Counted from the first letter of the stretch, positions 47,675 through 56,731 are shown. The stretch: DNA of 64,000 nt from F1-80-MAGs062 sp046345315 (GCA_046345315.1 JBKDKA010000197.1:1-64000), one strand, 5' to 3'. Made by a program: numbers and translations. Notes: generated by a model not told the origin, from the letters alone.

Positions 47675-47983
47675 TCAGTGCTTCTTTGGTGCAGTACAAG
47701 TACCATGAGTCTCCGCCATGGATGTCTTCTGCTCAGTAATCCCGGGACACTGCGGTGCCATCTCAGCATTCAGCTGAGTGTAGGCTGCCCATTCTGCCGG
47801 GAGATTGTCCTGATGGAAGATCGCAGCCACCGGACATTCCGGAACGCAGGCTTCGCAGTCAATGCACTCGTCAGGATGAATGAACAGAATAGCTTCGCCT
47901 TCGTAGAAGCATTCGACTGGACAAACAACCACACAGTCAGTGTATTTGCAGTTAAAACACGGTTCGGCCACAACGTGAGTCAT
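47675..47983 (-). CDS. fdxA: Ferredoxin (7Fe/8Fe, FdxA-like)
   Basis: A small electron-transfer protein with two iron-sulfur cluster motifs. From ATG 47983 the sequence reads T-H-V-V-A-E-P-C-F-N-C-K-Y-T-D-C-V-V-V-C-P-V-E-C-F, where the ligands C-x2-C-x4-C-x3-C match a 3Fe-4S/4Fe-4S type, followed by C-I-D-C-E-A-C-V-P-E-C-P, a C-x2-C-x2-C-x3-C-P motif. The spacing matches bacterial FdxA-type ferredoxins. About 102 residues, the C-terminus carries a longer A-E-W-A-A-Y-T-Q-L tail typical of this group. The partner reductase or oxidase is unknown. A strong terminator follows. Confidence 0.94.
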   Translation of the reverse strand: MTHVVAEPCFNCKYTDCVVVCPVECFYEGEAILFIHPDECIDCEACVPECPVAAIFHQDNLPAEWAAYTQLNAEMAPQCPGITEQKTSMAETHGTCTAPKKH

Positions 47984-48648
47984 TTCACTACCTTTCGTGC
48001 CAGACAAACTGGCAAAAACAATAACTCTGAGGACCCAGAGGCTGGTTTACAGATCTTCGGACAGACGGAGCAGAGGCTGGAGAATTCCGGTGTTCACCAA
48101 AAAACTTCGTTCATCTGCCCCAGTGTCCCATTGCTCGATGTTTTATGTCAGGTGTCTGATGAATTTCCAGATCTGTCGTCAAAGGAAAAATACGGAATAC
48201 AAATTGAGACAGAATCTCGGTCATTGATCGGAGACAACCGGGGAGTCGTGCTCATCAAAAAACCGGGGCAGGCACCCATGCAGCTGCAGAATCTGCAGGA
48301 AAACTCCCGGTACGTCGGGAGCCAGTCCCGGTCTTGAAACTACCTGTGAGTTCCCTTCTGAAATCAGAATCTTCCATGATTTCCCAGGTTGACTCGACGA
48401 CCTGATCAGCAGTGGTCTGTCGGATTTAGTGAGCTTCGCTCAGGTCTTTCTTGCCTGAAAGCGTATTCCACTGCAGAATTGAGAAGGTGTCGACTGTCTC
48501 AGGAGCTCCCTGCTTTTTCAGGAATCTGTTTTCTCAGAAATGCAATTGAGCTGATCTCGTCGGAGTTTTTTCGTTTTGAGTCTAAGTAAATCAAACACAG
48601 TTCCGTGCGCCTCGATCTGATTTTTTTCTATCGAAAACGAGCATCCCC
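47984..48648. other. Intergenic region with one dispersed repeat copy
   Basis: Lies between the ferredoxin gene and the sigma factor gene. Contains one dispersed repeat copy at 48257-48335 (listed separately). The rest shows only short frames. The sigma factor promoter should lie in the AT-richer part just before 48649. Confidence 0.4.
48257..48335 (+). repeat. Dispersed imperfect-palindrome repeat, copy 5
   Basis: Same orientation and sequence type as copies 1 and 2: starts AAAACCGGGGCAGGCACCC, has GCAGAATCTGCAGGA in the middle and closes GGGAGCCAGTCCCGGTC. It is the best-preserved copy of the set. Confidence 0.75.
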
Positions 48649-49242
48649 GTGCCACTGACTGATCTGGACCGACAACTTCTTGCTGAGATGCTTTCCGGAA
48701 ACAGCGGATCGTGGAAAGTATTCGTCGATCGATTCAGTGGTCTGATCATTCAGGTGATTCATCAGACCGCCGCAGCTCACAGTGTGAAGCTGTCTTCTGA
48801 CGACCTGGATGATCTCTGCGCCGACACATTTTCGGAACTTGTCCGTCGGGACATGGCGGTGCTCCGAGCGTTTCGTGGCCGTTGTTCGCTTGCCACTTAC
48901 CTGACGGTGGTCGCGCGTCGAATCGTCGTACGCCGCATGACTCAGGATCGTTACCGGCAGGCGATGGGGCACGTCAATGCTCACCAGGCGGCGCTGGATA
49001 CTGTGAGCACTCGCGCTTCAGAACTGAATCGAGTTGATGACCGGGACGAACTGAACCACGTTTTTTCCGCGTTGCCTTCCGATCTCCGAAGAATCGCATC
49101 CTGGTTCTTTATTGAGGGCAGGAGTTATCGTGAAATCGCTGAACGGCTCGGAAAGCCCAGCAATTCCGTTGGTCCCATCCTGTCCCGAGTTCGTGACCTT
49201 CTGAAGGGCGTCGTCGCGGGGAAAAGTCACGGTCAGCGCTGA
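48649..49242 (+). CDS. ECF-like RNA polymerase sigma factor
   Basis: A 197-residue sigma-70-type factor lacking regions 1 and 3, the ECF layout. Region 2 is recognisable from D-D-L-C-A-D-T-F-S-E-L to L-A-T-Y-L-T-V-V-A-R-R (about residues 45-95), and region 4 as L-P-S-D-L-R-R-I with the helix-turn-helix Y-R-E-I-A-E-R-L-G-K-P-S-N-S-V-G-P-I-L-S-R-V-R (about 160-190). GTG at 48649 opens the frame; there is only a weak Shine-Dalgarno. No anti-sigma gene follows: the next gene is convergent (hppA). Planctomycetes carry many such orphan ECF factors. Confidence 0.88.
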   Translation: MPLTDLDRQLLAEMLSGNSGSWKVFVDRFSGLIIQVIHQTAAAHSVKLSSDDLDDLCADTFSELVRRDMAVLRAFRGRCSLATYLTVVARRIVVRRMTQDRYRQAMGHVNAHQAALDTVSTRASELNRVDDRDELNHVFSALPSDLRRIASWFFIEGRSYREIAERLGKPSNSVGPILSRVRDLLKGVVAGKSHGQR

Positions 49243-49295
49243 CACTCAGTTTGCTGTTCCTGTGGCCAGACGGTGACGTCTTCGCGGAATCAAAA

Positions 49296-49332
49296 AGTGC
49301 CAGCGACATCGGGACGGTGTTCCGTCCCGATG
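49296..49332 (-). terminator. Probable terminator of hppA
   Basis: A perfect 11-base stem CATCGGGACGG / CCGTCCCGATG with a four-base loop at 49307-49332. On the minus strand a T-run (ACTTTTTG) follows after about nine bases, so the structure is suggestive but not ideal. Confidence 0.55.
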
Positions 49333-49352
49333 CCATCCGCTGATTCAGGACA

Positions 49353-51782
49353 TCAGGCTTCGCCGGTTCGAATTCGCATCCCATAAAAGGATCGGTAGAC
49401 GAAGACGAGCGCCAGCGCCAGAAGGATCCATGCCGCTGCCTGCCGTGTCGACTCCTGACCCTTCGCAGACAACTGCATTGCGACTTCGAGTGCCAGAAGT
49501 CCGAAGAGCGTACTGAATTTGATGATCGGGTTCATGGCCACCGAGGACGTGTCCTTGAACGGGTCACCCACGGTATCTCCGACCACGCAGGCGTCGTGCA
49601 GTGGGGTTCCTTTTTCATTCAGCTCCACCTCAACGAGCTTCTTGGCGTTGTCCCATGCACCGCCGGCATTCGCCATAAAGATGGCCTGGTAGAGTCCGAA
49701 AATGGCGATCGATACGAGGTAGCCGATGAACAGGTAATTCTCGAAGCAGGCAAACGACAGTGTGATGAACAGTACGGTGAGAAAGATATTCAGCATCCCC
49801 CATTGAGCATACTGCGTACAGATCTGAACGACCTTTCGAGAATCTTCAATCGATGCCTTTCCGCCCTCTTCATCCAGACGAATATGCTGCTTGATATACT
49901 GGACGGCACGGAAAGCTCCCGTTGTCACGGCCTGCGTCGCAGCACCTGTGAACCAGTAAATCACGGCTCCGCCAAGAATCAGACCGAAGAGAAACGGAGC
50001 ATGAAGAATGGACAGTTGTTCCAGACCTTTGGTCAGACCTTCCGTCAGCATCACGATGATTGAAAATACGAGTGTCGTGGAGCCAACGACTGCGGTCCCG
50101 ATCAGCACTGGCTTCGCTGTCGCCTTGAACGTATTGCCGGCACCATCGTTCTCTTCAAGGAAGTGCTTGGCTTTCTGGAACTGTGGAGTAAAACCGAAAT
50201 CTCGAGAGATCTCTTCGGAGATCCCTGGCAGATGTTCAATGGTGGAGAGCTCAAAAACAGACTGAGCGTTGTCTGTCACCGGACCATACGAGTCGACAGC
50301 GATCGTGACGGGCCCCATGCCGAGAAATCCGAAAGCGATGAGCCCGAAAGCGAAGACCGACGTCGCCTGTGGGCTGATCATCATCACCTGCGCTCCCTGA
50401 GAAGCAAACCAGTTTCCGACTGCCATCAGGCCGACAATTGCGATTCCGAGCCAGAAGCAGGAAAAGTTTCCGGCTGTCAGCCCCGACAGGATATTCAGTG
50501 ACGCTCCACCTTCGCGTGACGCCTGAACGACTTCGCGAACGTGACGTGAATGCATTGACGTGAAGACACGAACCAGTGCCGGAATCAGAGCTCCCGCCAG
50601 AGTGCCGCAACTGATTACAGTGGCGAGTTTCCACCACAGCGTGGAATCACCTGCGAGATCGCGGAGGAGCAGCCAGGAAGCGACGTAGGTTACCGCGATG
50701 GAAAGCATCGAAGTCAGCCACACCAGCACTTCGAGCGGTATCTCGAAATTCATCGTTTCGACGGTCGCATACTTCTTCTCGTTGTACTTCTGATTGAGCC
50801 AGTAAGCACCCACGGAAGTGATGACCATCAGCACTCGAAGAGTGAAGATCCAGGTCAGGAGCTGAATCTGCAGCGCTTCTGTGTTGCCTTCACCCGGCGC
50901 CTTGATGGCGAGAGTGATGAAAGAGATGAGCGCAACGCCGGTGACTCCGTAAGTTTCGAAACCATCCGCAGTCGGTCCAACAGAGTCTCCTGCGTTGTCA
51001 CCAGTGCAGTCAGCTATCACGCCGGGATTTCTCGCATCGTCTTCGTCGATCTTGAAGACGATCTTCATCAGGTCAGCCCCGATGTCTGCAATCTTCGTGA
51101 AAATTCCGCCGGCGATTCGGAGCACCGAAGCACCCAGTGATTCTCCGATGGCAAAGCCGATGAAACAGGGTCCGGCCAGATGTCCCGGCATGAACAGAAG
51201 CACTGCCAGCATGAGCAGCAGTTCCACACTGATCAGCAGTGTGCCGATCGCAATACCGGCCTGAAGCGGTATCGATGAAGCCGGAAACGGCAGGCCTCGA
51301 AGCACTGAAAATGCAGCACGACTATTGGCCAGCGTGTTGATTCGAATACCGAACCAGGCGACTCCATAGCTTCCCGCAATCCCAATCAGGCTGAAGAGAA
51401 TGATCACGGCGACTTCGAAGGCCGGCTTTTCTTCCAGCACTCCGAAATAGTAAATCATCACCGCACCGATCAGCACCTCGAGCAGAAGAATGAACTTCCC
51501 CTGAGTGAACAGATAGGTTTTGCAGGTTTCGTAAATCAGCTCAGAAACTTCCAGCATGGAACGATGCACTTCCATCGCTGCCAGCTGTTTGTACATCCGG
51601 TATCCGAAGATCAGACCTCCGACACAGACGACCATTCCGATCATCATCAGCGACCATTCGAGGCTGAAAGTCGTCAGACGGGGAATCTTCAGGTCTGCTT
51701 CACCAGCCGCGGCAACAGCAGGCAGAAATGCGGCACTGCAGAACACAGCCCGCTGCACACAGCGCAGAACACCGGCTTTCAT
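49353..51782 (-). CDS. hppA: Membrane-bound (ion-translocating) pyrophosphatase
   Basis: Hydrolyses PPi and pumps H+ (or Na+) across the membrane. A 809-residue protein with about 16 hydrophobic helices. Family motifs are G-A-D-L with I-D-E-D-D-A-R-N-P-G-V-I-A-D, then G-D-N-A-G-D-S-V-G-P (canonical G-D-N-x-G-D), and near the C-terminus N-A-G-G-A-W-D-N-A-K-K and D-T-V-G-D-P-F-K-D. The segment G-N-T-F-K-A has Lys at the position that separates K+-independent enzymes (Lys) from K+-dependent ones (Ala), so K+-independent activity is predicted. The P-T-A-D-G-F-E-T-Y-G version of the third motif deviates from the common M-x-A-D-L-F form and points to a divergent subfamily. ATG 51782 is the start. 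Confidence 0.94.
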   Translation of the reverse strand: MKAGVLRCVQRAVFCSAAFLPAVAAAGEADLKIPRLTTFSLEWSLMMIGMVVCVGGLIFGYRMYKQLAAMEVHRSMLEVSELIYETCKTYLFTQGKFILLLEVLIGAVMIYYFGVLEEKPAFEVAVIILFSLIGIAGSYGVAWFGIRINTLANSRAAFSVLRGLPFPASSIPLQAGIAIGTLLISVELLLMLAVLLFMPGHLAGPCFIGFAIGESLGASVLRIAGGIFTKIADIGADLMKIVFKIDEDDARNPGVIADCTGDNAGDSVGPTADGFETYGVTGVALISFITLAIKAPGEGNTEALQIQLLTWIFTLRVLMVITSVGAYWLNQKYNEKKYATVETMNFEIPLEVLVWLTSMLSIAVTYVASWLLLRDLAGDSTLWWKLATVISCGTLAGALIPALVRVFTSMHSRHVREVVQASREGGASLNILSGLTAGNFSCFWLGIAIVGLMAVGNWFASQGAQVMMISPQATSVFAFGLIAFGFLGMGPVTIAVDSYGPVTDNAQSVFELSTIEHLPGISEEISRDFGFTPQFQKAKHFLEENDGAGNTFKATAKPVLIGTAVVGSTTLVFSIIVMLTEGLTKGLEQLSILHAPFLFGLILGGAVIYWFTGAATQAVTTGAFRAVQYIKQHIRLDEEGGKASIEDSRKVVQICTQYAQWGMLNIFLTVLFITLSFACFENYLFIGYLVSIAIFGLYQAIFMANAGGAWDNAKKLVEVELNEKGTPLHDACVVGDTVGDPFKDTSSVAMNPIIKFSTLFGLLALEVAMQLSAKGQESTRQAAAWILLALALVFVYRSFYGMRIRTGEA

Positions 51783-52279
51783 CAGGAAACCCTTTAAATA
51801 CAAAAAGACCGAAGTCAGGTCGCAAGTGACCTTTACGCGGATCGATTTCTGAAAATGATGGCGCCTACAACAACGCCCGTCCCCGCCCCCCGGGGATGCC
51901 AGATTGCTGGCCGATTCCTGATAAATTCACATGGCGAAGGGAATTCACCAGAAAACAAGCCGCGCCGATACCATATACGACTGTTCAAGCAATGCCAACC
52001 GAAAACAACGAGCCGAAACGGACGTTCTGTTTTCCGGTGATCCGCAGGACCAATGATTCCGGCAGCTCAGGATTTCGCGCGTTGCCGGCGTCCGATCCCC
52101 CGATATGGACTCAGCGCAGAATGTTTGCCGGGAAGGAATAGAGACAATCCGGTCGATTGCCGTTAAAGTCACGCTCATGTTGGCCGATGTGCAGCTCGCG
52201 GATTCTCACGCGCGAGGTGCCTGAGCATCGGACAGTCCCGGATGTTCCCGTTTTCCCTCTCCCCGGATAATGCACTTCG
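51783..52279. other. Divergent intergenic region
   Basis: Between the hppA start and the DedA gene, read divergently. Contains a GC-rich run CCCCCCGGGG near 51890. No ORF, RNA or repeat identified. Confidence 0.35.
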
Positions 52280-52951
52280 ATGGAAATGCTTCAGCAGGCC
52301 CTGAATTTTGTGATGCACCTCGATGATGGGCTTCCCGATTTTATCCGCAACTACGGTCCCTGGATCTATGCTCTTCTGTTTGCCATCGTCTTCTGTGAAA
52401 CAGGCCTGGTTGTGACACCGTTTCTGCCTGGCGACTCGCTGCTGTTTGCTGTCGGGGCCGTCGCGGCAAACGAAGCAACGGGGGATTCACTTCAACTGGC
52501 GTTTGTCATCCCGCTGCTCTGCGTGGCGGGCATTCTCGGCGATGCCGTCAATTATGCCATCGGCCGCCGACTGGGTCCGGCAGTGTTCACTCGCGATACC
52601 GGCTGGCTTCTCCGGAAAGATTATCTCAACAAGGCTCAGGCCTTCTACGAGAAACATGGCACGAAAGCGATTGTGCTCGCCCGGTTCGCTCCGATCATCC
52701 GCACGTTTGCTCCTTTCGTCGCCGGGATCGGAAAAATGAACTATTCGACATTCGCTCTCTATAATGTCATCGGAGCAATCGTCTGGGTGGTGAGCCTGAC
52801 GCTGCTGGGATACTTCCTCGGAAATGTGCCGATCATCAAACGGAATTTCGAAGCTGTGATTCTGCTGATCGTTTTCGTGTCACTCCTTCCGATCGCCATC
52901 GAGTGGTGGAAATCGACACGTGAAAAGCCGTCTGAGGATTCTTTATCCTGA
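52280..52951 (+). CDS. DedA family membrane protein
   Basis: A 223-residue DedA/VTT-domain protein (SNARE-associated Golgi family). Landmarks are F-C-E-T-G-L-V-V-T-P-F-L-P-G-D-S-L-L-F, G-D-A-V-N-Y-A-I-G-R-R-L-G, K-H-G-T-K-A-I-V-L-A-R-F-A-P-I-I-R-T-F-A-P-F-V-A-G with the conserved Arg/Pro residues, and N-V-I-G-A-I-V-W-V. DedA proteins are proposed flippases of phosphatidylethanolamine or undecaprenyl phosphate. The gene stands alone between two divergent/convergent neighbours. Confidence 0.93.
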   Translation: MEMLQQALNFVMHLDDGLPDFIRNYGPWIYALLFAIVFCETGLVVTPFLPGDSLLFAVGAVAANEATGDSLQLAFVIPLLCVAGILGDAVNYAIGRRLGPAVFTRDTGWLLRKDYLNKAQAFYEKHGTKAIVLARFAPIIRTFAPFVAGIGKMNYSTFALYNVIGAIVWVVSLTLLGYFLGNVPIIKRNFEAVILLIVFVSLLPIAIEWWKSTREKPSEDSLS

Positions 52952-52970
52952 TACCGTGTTTGTTGGAAAC

Positions 52971-52998
52971 AAAAAAACGGCAACCCTGCGGTTGCCGT
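52971..52998 (-). terminator. Terminator of pilin gene
   Basis: On the minus strand ACGGCAACC / GGTTGCCGT pairs around a short loop, followed by TTTTTTTG. It is about 65 bases beyond the stop of the pilin-like gene, downstream on the minus strand. Confidence 0.85.
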
Positions 52999-53062
52999 CC
53001 TGATCGCTGAACTCTGGTCAGCTATCGTCAGGCCGGGATTGAACTCCCGTGCCCGAGATGAA

Positions 53063-53383
53063 TCACTTCTGCTGTTCGCCTGGGTCTGTGCAGATGATGC
53101 TCAGGTTCGTGTCACAATCGCAGGTGTCAGCCTTGTCGTTGTAGCGAGCTCCGTAAGTGCGGGCCTTGAACTGATTTCCGCCCTTTGAACTTCCGAATCC
53201 GGAGATATTGTAGCTCTGATTCAGGTTACCGAATGCGCTGCTCAGGTCCTGCAGTTCTGCAACGATGCTGCACTGCAGTTCAACGAGGCCGACGAGCATT
53301 CCGAGAACCAGAATGGTGCCGATGAGTACGAGTTCTGCTGACAGGATCACGCCAGCTTCGTCATTCCAGAGAGACTTCAACAT
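53063..53383 (-). CDS. Flp-like pilin
   Basis: A 106-residue protein. From ATG 53383 it reads M-L-K-S-L-W-N-D-E-A-G-V-I-L-S-A-E-L-V-L-I-G-T-I-L-V-L-G-M, with a short basic start, Gly before a hydrophobic helix and a Glu at about +6 after Gly, like Flp/TadE class III prepilin signals. The rest is polar with N-Q-S-Y-N-I-S and a Cys-rich C-terminus (C-D-C-D-T, I-C-T). The Tad secretion genes are not adjacent, so the pilin may use a remote tad locus. A strong terminator follows. Confidence 0.8.
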   Translation of the reverse strand: MLKSLWNDEAGVILSAELVLIGTILVLGMLVGLVELQCSIVAELQDLSSAFGNLNQSYNISGFGSSKGGNQFKARTYGARYNDKADTCDCDTNLSIICTDPGEQQK

Positions 53384-54086
53384 GGGAAAACTTTCTATGC
53401 TTACATGTGTGAGAGAGAGATTTTCAGGACTGGCTGAGCATCCTCGCTGAAGACTGACTTCCACGCAGACTTCTGACGACCGTCCGTAACCTCAGGTGAG
53501 CAAGCAACAGTCCGCAGCATTTGAATCCGGAATGCAACACACTCGAGTGATCGCGAATCGTCGACGCAAACCAATATGGCAGAATGGTTTAGTGGCTTTC
53601 GAATTCTGCGATGCGCCGGAGGAAAGCGACAAGCAGGACATTCTGATGTTCAGACATCTGAATGTTCTGTATCGACGAATTGTTCAGAAGCCGCAGCGCA
53701 GGGGCATGCATCCCTGCGATTGGATGTGTTTCTGAACGCCGTTCTCGCTGATGGACCTTGCGAATGACTGTCAGAGCATTCCGGATATCCGTTATACACT
53801 GCACAACCTGTGCCATCGCTCTGAACGATCTACTCCGGACAAACGCACTTTTCCCGTCAGCGTGACATCCTCAGCAGACTTTCTCATATCTCTGTGCTCG
53901 TCATCGCTGTCGCGAAACTCAGACGTTCAGCCCTCAGGACCTTCGCCTCGCTACATCGAAGAACTGGTCATCCGGGAGAATGTGAGTGCAGCCATGGTCG
54001 CGCTTGAGGGAATCAGGTGCTACAGTCGGGGTTCCTGCATGTGCGGGAATCACCGTGAACCTGAGGATGATGGTATTCGTGAATAC
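53384..54086. other. Intergenic region
   Basis: About 700 bases between the Flp-like pilin and the WD40 gene. Short frames on both strands (about 75 and 180 codons) without ribosome binding sites or recognisable domains; the plus one overlaps the WD40 gene antisense. No repeat or RNA recognised. Confidence 0.35.
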
Positions 54087-55103
54087 TCAGGCAGGTTTCG
54101 CCGACAGCTTCGTAATCCTCAAATGTCGGTCATGGTGTGCCGTTGCGACCTGAATCCCATCGGGATGAAGGTCCATGTCGCGAACCAGGTTGGGGAGCTG
54201 AAACCGATGGTAGTCTTTCTCCGCGTCGGTCTTCCAGAAAATCAGATGGCCACCATTGCCACCGCCGTTGGCTCCCATCACAGTTCCGTCTGACAACCAG
54301 ACAAGTCGCCAGATAACTCCCTGAGTAATCCCCTCCGCGATCATCTGCTTTTCGAGCTTCAGGGTTTCCCAGTCGAACAGCAGTACGAGTGGTTCGTGCA
54401 CTGCTCCGAGCGGATTGGAAGCCTTATAAAGTCCGCCTGCTACAACGCGTTTGCCATCGGGGCTGATGGCGAGTCCTCGAACACCGCCGAAATCAACTCC
54501 CTGACCCCCGTTGAACGAGAAAAGCGGTGTGGCATCGAAGGCACGGGACTCCTTTCCGGCAGCAAGATCCCATTGACGGACAGACCCTCCGAGATCTCCG
54601 GACAGCAGGAACTGTCCGGAAGGATGCCAGGTCACGCTGTAGACCTGTTTCATGTGCCCCTTGAATTCATGAATCGGGGAACCATCTGCGAGCTTCCAGA
54701 TGCGGACCACATTGTCGTTGCCGCCGGTTGCAACCTGGGTACCATCGGGACTGACCGCGAGTGACCGGACCCATTGAGTTCCATGAGCAGGCTGACTTCG
54801 AATGACTTTGGCGGCATCACTGCTGATGTCCCACCAGGTCAGTTTTCCGTCACAGGCCCCGGTGACAGCGATCGCAGAATCTTTGCTGAATCCGATCGCG
54901 TTTACCCAGGAGGCATGCCCTCCCGTGAGCATCACCTTGGCGCCGTCGGTCATCTGAAATCGTTCAACCGCGGTATCCTCCGATCCGCTGAAGACGAATC
55001 GCCCCGACGGATCAAACCGACATGAGACCAGCGGGCGATCATGAGCCCATTGAGCTGATACCCATGCCTGCCTGACGTCCAGTGTCGACCCCGATGAACT
55101 CAT
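54087..55103 (-). CDS. WD40 repeat protein
   Basis: A 338-residue WD40 propeller. About seven repeats with G-H-x-x-W-V-N-A, V-x-S-L-A-V-S-P-D-G, V-R-I-W, G-H-M-K-Q-V-Y-S-V, V-R-Q-W-D and L-A-I-S-P-D-G-K-R-V blocks are visible, ending D-L-H-P-D-G and L-R-I. No signal peptide is evident, unlike the PQQ-type propeller of the first cluster. It is the last gene of the second DUF1549 > DUF1501 cluster and may assist the assembly or function of these proteins; substrates unknown. Confidence 0.86.
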   Translation of the reverse strand: MSSSGSTLDVRQAWVSAQWAHDRPLVSCRFDPSGRFVFSGSEDTAVERFQMTDGAKVMLTGGHASWVNAIGFSKDSAIAVTGACDGKLTWWDISSDAAKVIRSQPAHGTQWVRSLAVSPDGTQVATGGNDNVVRIWKLADGSPIHEFKGHMKQVYSVTWHPSGQFLLSGDLGGSVRQWDLAAGKESRAFDATPLFSFNGGQGVDFGGVRGLAISPDGKRVVAGGLYKASNPLGAVHEPLVLLFDWETLKLEKQMIAEGITQGVIWRLVWLSDGTVMGANGGGNGGHLIFWKTDAEKDYHRFQLPNLVRDMDLHPDGIQVATAHHDRHLRITKLSAKPA

Positions 55104-55122
55104 TCACTCGTTCCTCTCGTTA

Positions 55123-55284
55123 TCACTCCGCGTGCTTGGCTCCACCAGCAGGGGCAGCAGTCATCTTGTCCCAGAAATGCAGCTGTTTCCCGGAACGCAA
55201 CCACTTCCCCGGCACGAAACACCTCAAAAGCGTGCGAGAGACTTCGCCATCACTCTCCGGGTGTTGAATCACAAATGTGGCCAT
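55123..55284 (-). CDS. Small protein between DUF1501 and WD40 genes
   Basis: A 53-residue frame from ATG 55284: A-T-F-V-I-Q-H-P-E-S-D-G-E-V-S-R-T-L-L-R and F-W-D-K-M-T near the end, protein-like composition. Its ATG overlaps the stop of the upstream 36-codon frame as TGATG, the usual sign of translational coupling. It ends 19 bases before the WD40 ATG. Whether it is one protein or part of a larger, frameshifted gene is open. Not recognised. Confidence 0.45.
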   Translation of the reverse strand: MATFVIQHPESDGEVSRTLLRCFVPGKWLRSGKQLHFWDKMTAAPAGGAKHAE

Positions 55285-55394
55285 CACTTTCCGAGTAATG
55301 ACGTTCGATTCATCAGCGCCATATTCTCCGGGGTCGGCACTGGCAAAGTCGCGGCTTCTTCGTCGTCCGGCACCTTGTGTGAGCTCAGGCTCAT
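55284..55394 (-). CDS. Very small ORF upstream, possibly coupled
   Basis: A 36-residue frame starting ATG 55394, 18 bases past the DUF1501 stop, with V-P-D-D-E-E-A-A-T-L-P-V-P-T-P-E-N-M-A and ending TGA in a TGATG overlap with the next frame. If a frameshift joined this and the next frame, the product would be about 90 residues. Both being short, they could be a split gene. Confidence 0.35.
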   Translation of the reverse strand: MSLSSHKVPDDEEAATLPVPTPENMALMNRTSLLGK

Positions 55395-55412
55395 GCAAAA
55401 ATCAGCCGGGTA

Positions 55413-56702
55413 TCAGGTAAGAAGGCCTTCGATCGGCTGTGAAGACGGGTCTGCAATCGGCATCTCGCGACCATCAACGTTGAAGTGCCCCGTGGAATCC
55501 ACACCAACCGCCTGCAGATAGGTATGAAACAGCATTCCGTGATCGACCTGTTCATCCACGACTTCAGTGCCTTTTTCATTCGTAGCACCAAAGGCAGCAC
55601 CGCGCGGGATTCTGCATCCGGCGAGACAAACGGACCATGCTTTCCCCCAATGGTCGCGACCGTAATACTGATTGACATTGGGGGTTCGGCCGAATTCTGA
55701 CATGACTACGATCAACGTGCTCTCAAGCATTCCACGTGCAGCGAGGTCAGCCACGAATGTCGAAAACGATCGATCAAATTCGCCCATCTGCTCAATGTGG
55801 AAGTTGAAGTTCTCGTTGTGGGTGTCGTAATTCGAGTGTGACAACTGGACGTAGGAGATGCCGCTTTCAAGCAGGCGCCGAGCCAGCAGGCAGTGGCGGC
55901 CAAGGTCGTGCTGTCCGTATTTCTCGATCTCTGAAGCCGGTTCACGTGAAACGTCAAACACATCGCGCTGACGCATGAGTTTCTCGGCCTGCTCATACGA
56001 ATACGTAAACGCCTCTGTGACAGCGGTTCGACGCCGGCTCAGGAACCGTTCGCTGACTTTGCGGCGAAACTCCTGACGCATGCGATCGGAATCTTCCGGA
56101 ATGCTTTCCGGGCGGACTGTGTTCGGGGGAGGATTTCCGTTTCCAAGCTGGATACTCGAATAGCGTGGCCCCAGCCATGCGGAGTCATTTCCGCGACCAC
56201 CACCGCCACCGGGAGTAATTATGACATGGCCGGGGAGTGGGTTATCATCATCCGACAACGCTCTTGCGACGACAGCTCCCAGCTGCGGAAAATCCCCGGC
56301 AGGTGTCTGGCGACGTCCGGTCATCATCATGTAGCGACCTTTGCCATGATCATCTTCCGAGGTGTTGACGCCCCGAACCAGACAAAGATGGTGCATCTGC
56401 TGCGCGGTCATCGGCATCAATTCACTGATGTGAATCCCAGGAACCGATGTCGGAATCGAAAGAAATGGCCCCCCGGTTTCCGTTCCCGGCTTCGGGTCCC
56501 AGCTCTCCAGCTGGCTTAATCCGCCTTCCATGTTGAACACGACAATTCGCTTCTGCTGCGATCGGAGGAAGGCTGAGATTCCCGGACTGCCGAATGCGTC
56601 CAGACCACCGACGACCGCTCCCGCGCCCGCAGCGACAGCACCGAGAAACCTGCGTCGAGCAATTCCGTGAGTGCCGGATCCGCATGGATAGGTCAGTTTC
56701 AT
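55413..56702 (-). CDS. DUF1501 family protein, Tat-exported
   Basis: A 429-residue DUF1501 protein. The N-terminal A-R-R-R-F-L-G followed by A-V-A-A-G-A-G-A-V-V-G gives a Tat signal. GGAGG lies eight bases before the ATG at 56702 (a GTG one codon earlier is possible). Landmarks are F-N-M-E-G-G-L-S-Q-L-E-S-W-D-P-K, H-D-L-G-R-H-C-L-L-A-R-R-L-L-E-S-G, the substitution V-Q-L-S-H-S-N-Y-D-T-H-N-E in place of V-N-W-P, S-E-F-G-R-T-P and G-R-D-H-W-G. Compared with the family member at 5179-6651 it is shorter. It lies 30 bases from the stop-to-start junction with the upstream DUF1549 gene, so they are co-transcribed. Confidence 0.9.
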   Translation of the reverse strand: MKLTYPCGSGTHGIARRRFLGAVAAGAGAVVGGLDAFGSPGISAFLRSQQKRIVVFNMEGGLSQLESWDPKPGTETGGPFLSIPTSVPGIHISELMPMTAQQMHHLCLVRGVNTSEDDHGKGRYMMMTGRRQTPAGDFPQLGAVVARALSDDDNPLPGHVIITPGGGGGRGNDSAWLGPRYSSIQLGNGNPPPNTVRPESIPEDSDRMRQEFRRKVSERFLSRRRTAVTEAFTYSYEQAEKLMRQRDVFDVSREPASEIEKYGQHDLGRHCLLARRLLESGISYVQLSHSNYDTHNENFNFHIEQMGEFDRSFSTFVADLAARGMLESTLIVVMSEFGRTPNVNQYYGRDHWGKAWSVCLAGCRIPRGAAFGATNEKGTEVVDEQVDHGMLFHTYLQAVGVDSTGHFNVDGREMPIADPSSQPIEGLLT

Positions 56703-56731
56703 CACAACATCCTCCGAGATTCCGGGTTCGT

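Noticed and set aside
47363..48337. A 324-codon plus-strand frame
   Set aside because: Covers the ferredoxin gene antisense and the terminator; no ribosome binding site and no protein-like composition.
53751..54293. A 180-codon plus-strand frame
   Set aside because: Its second half is antisense to the WD40 gene; no domain recognised.
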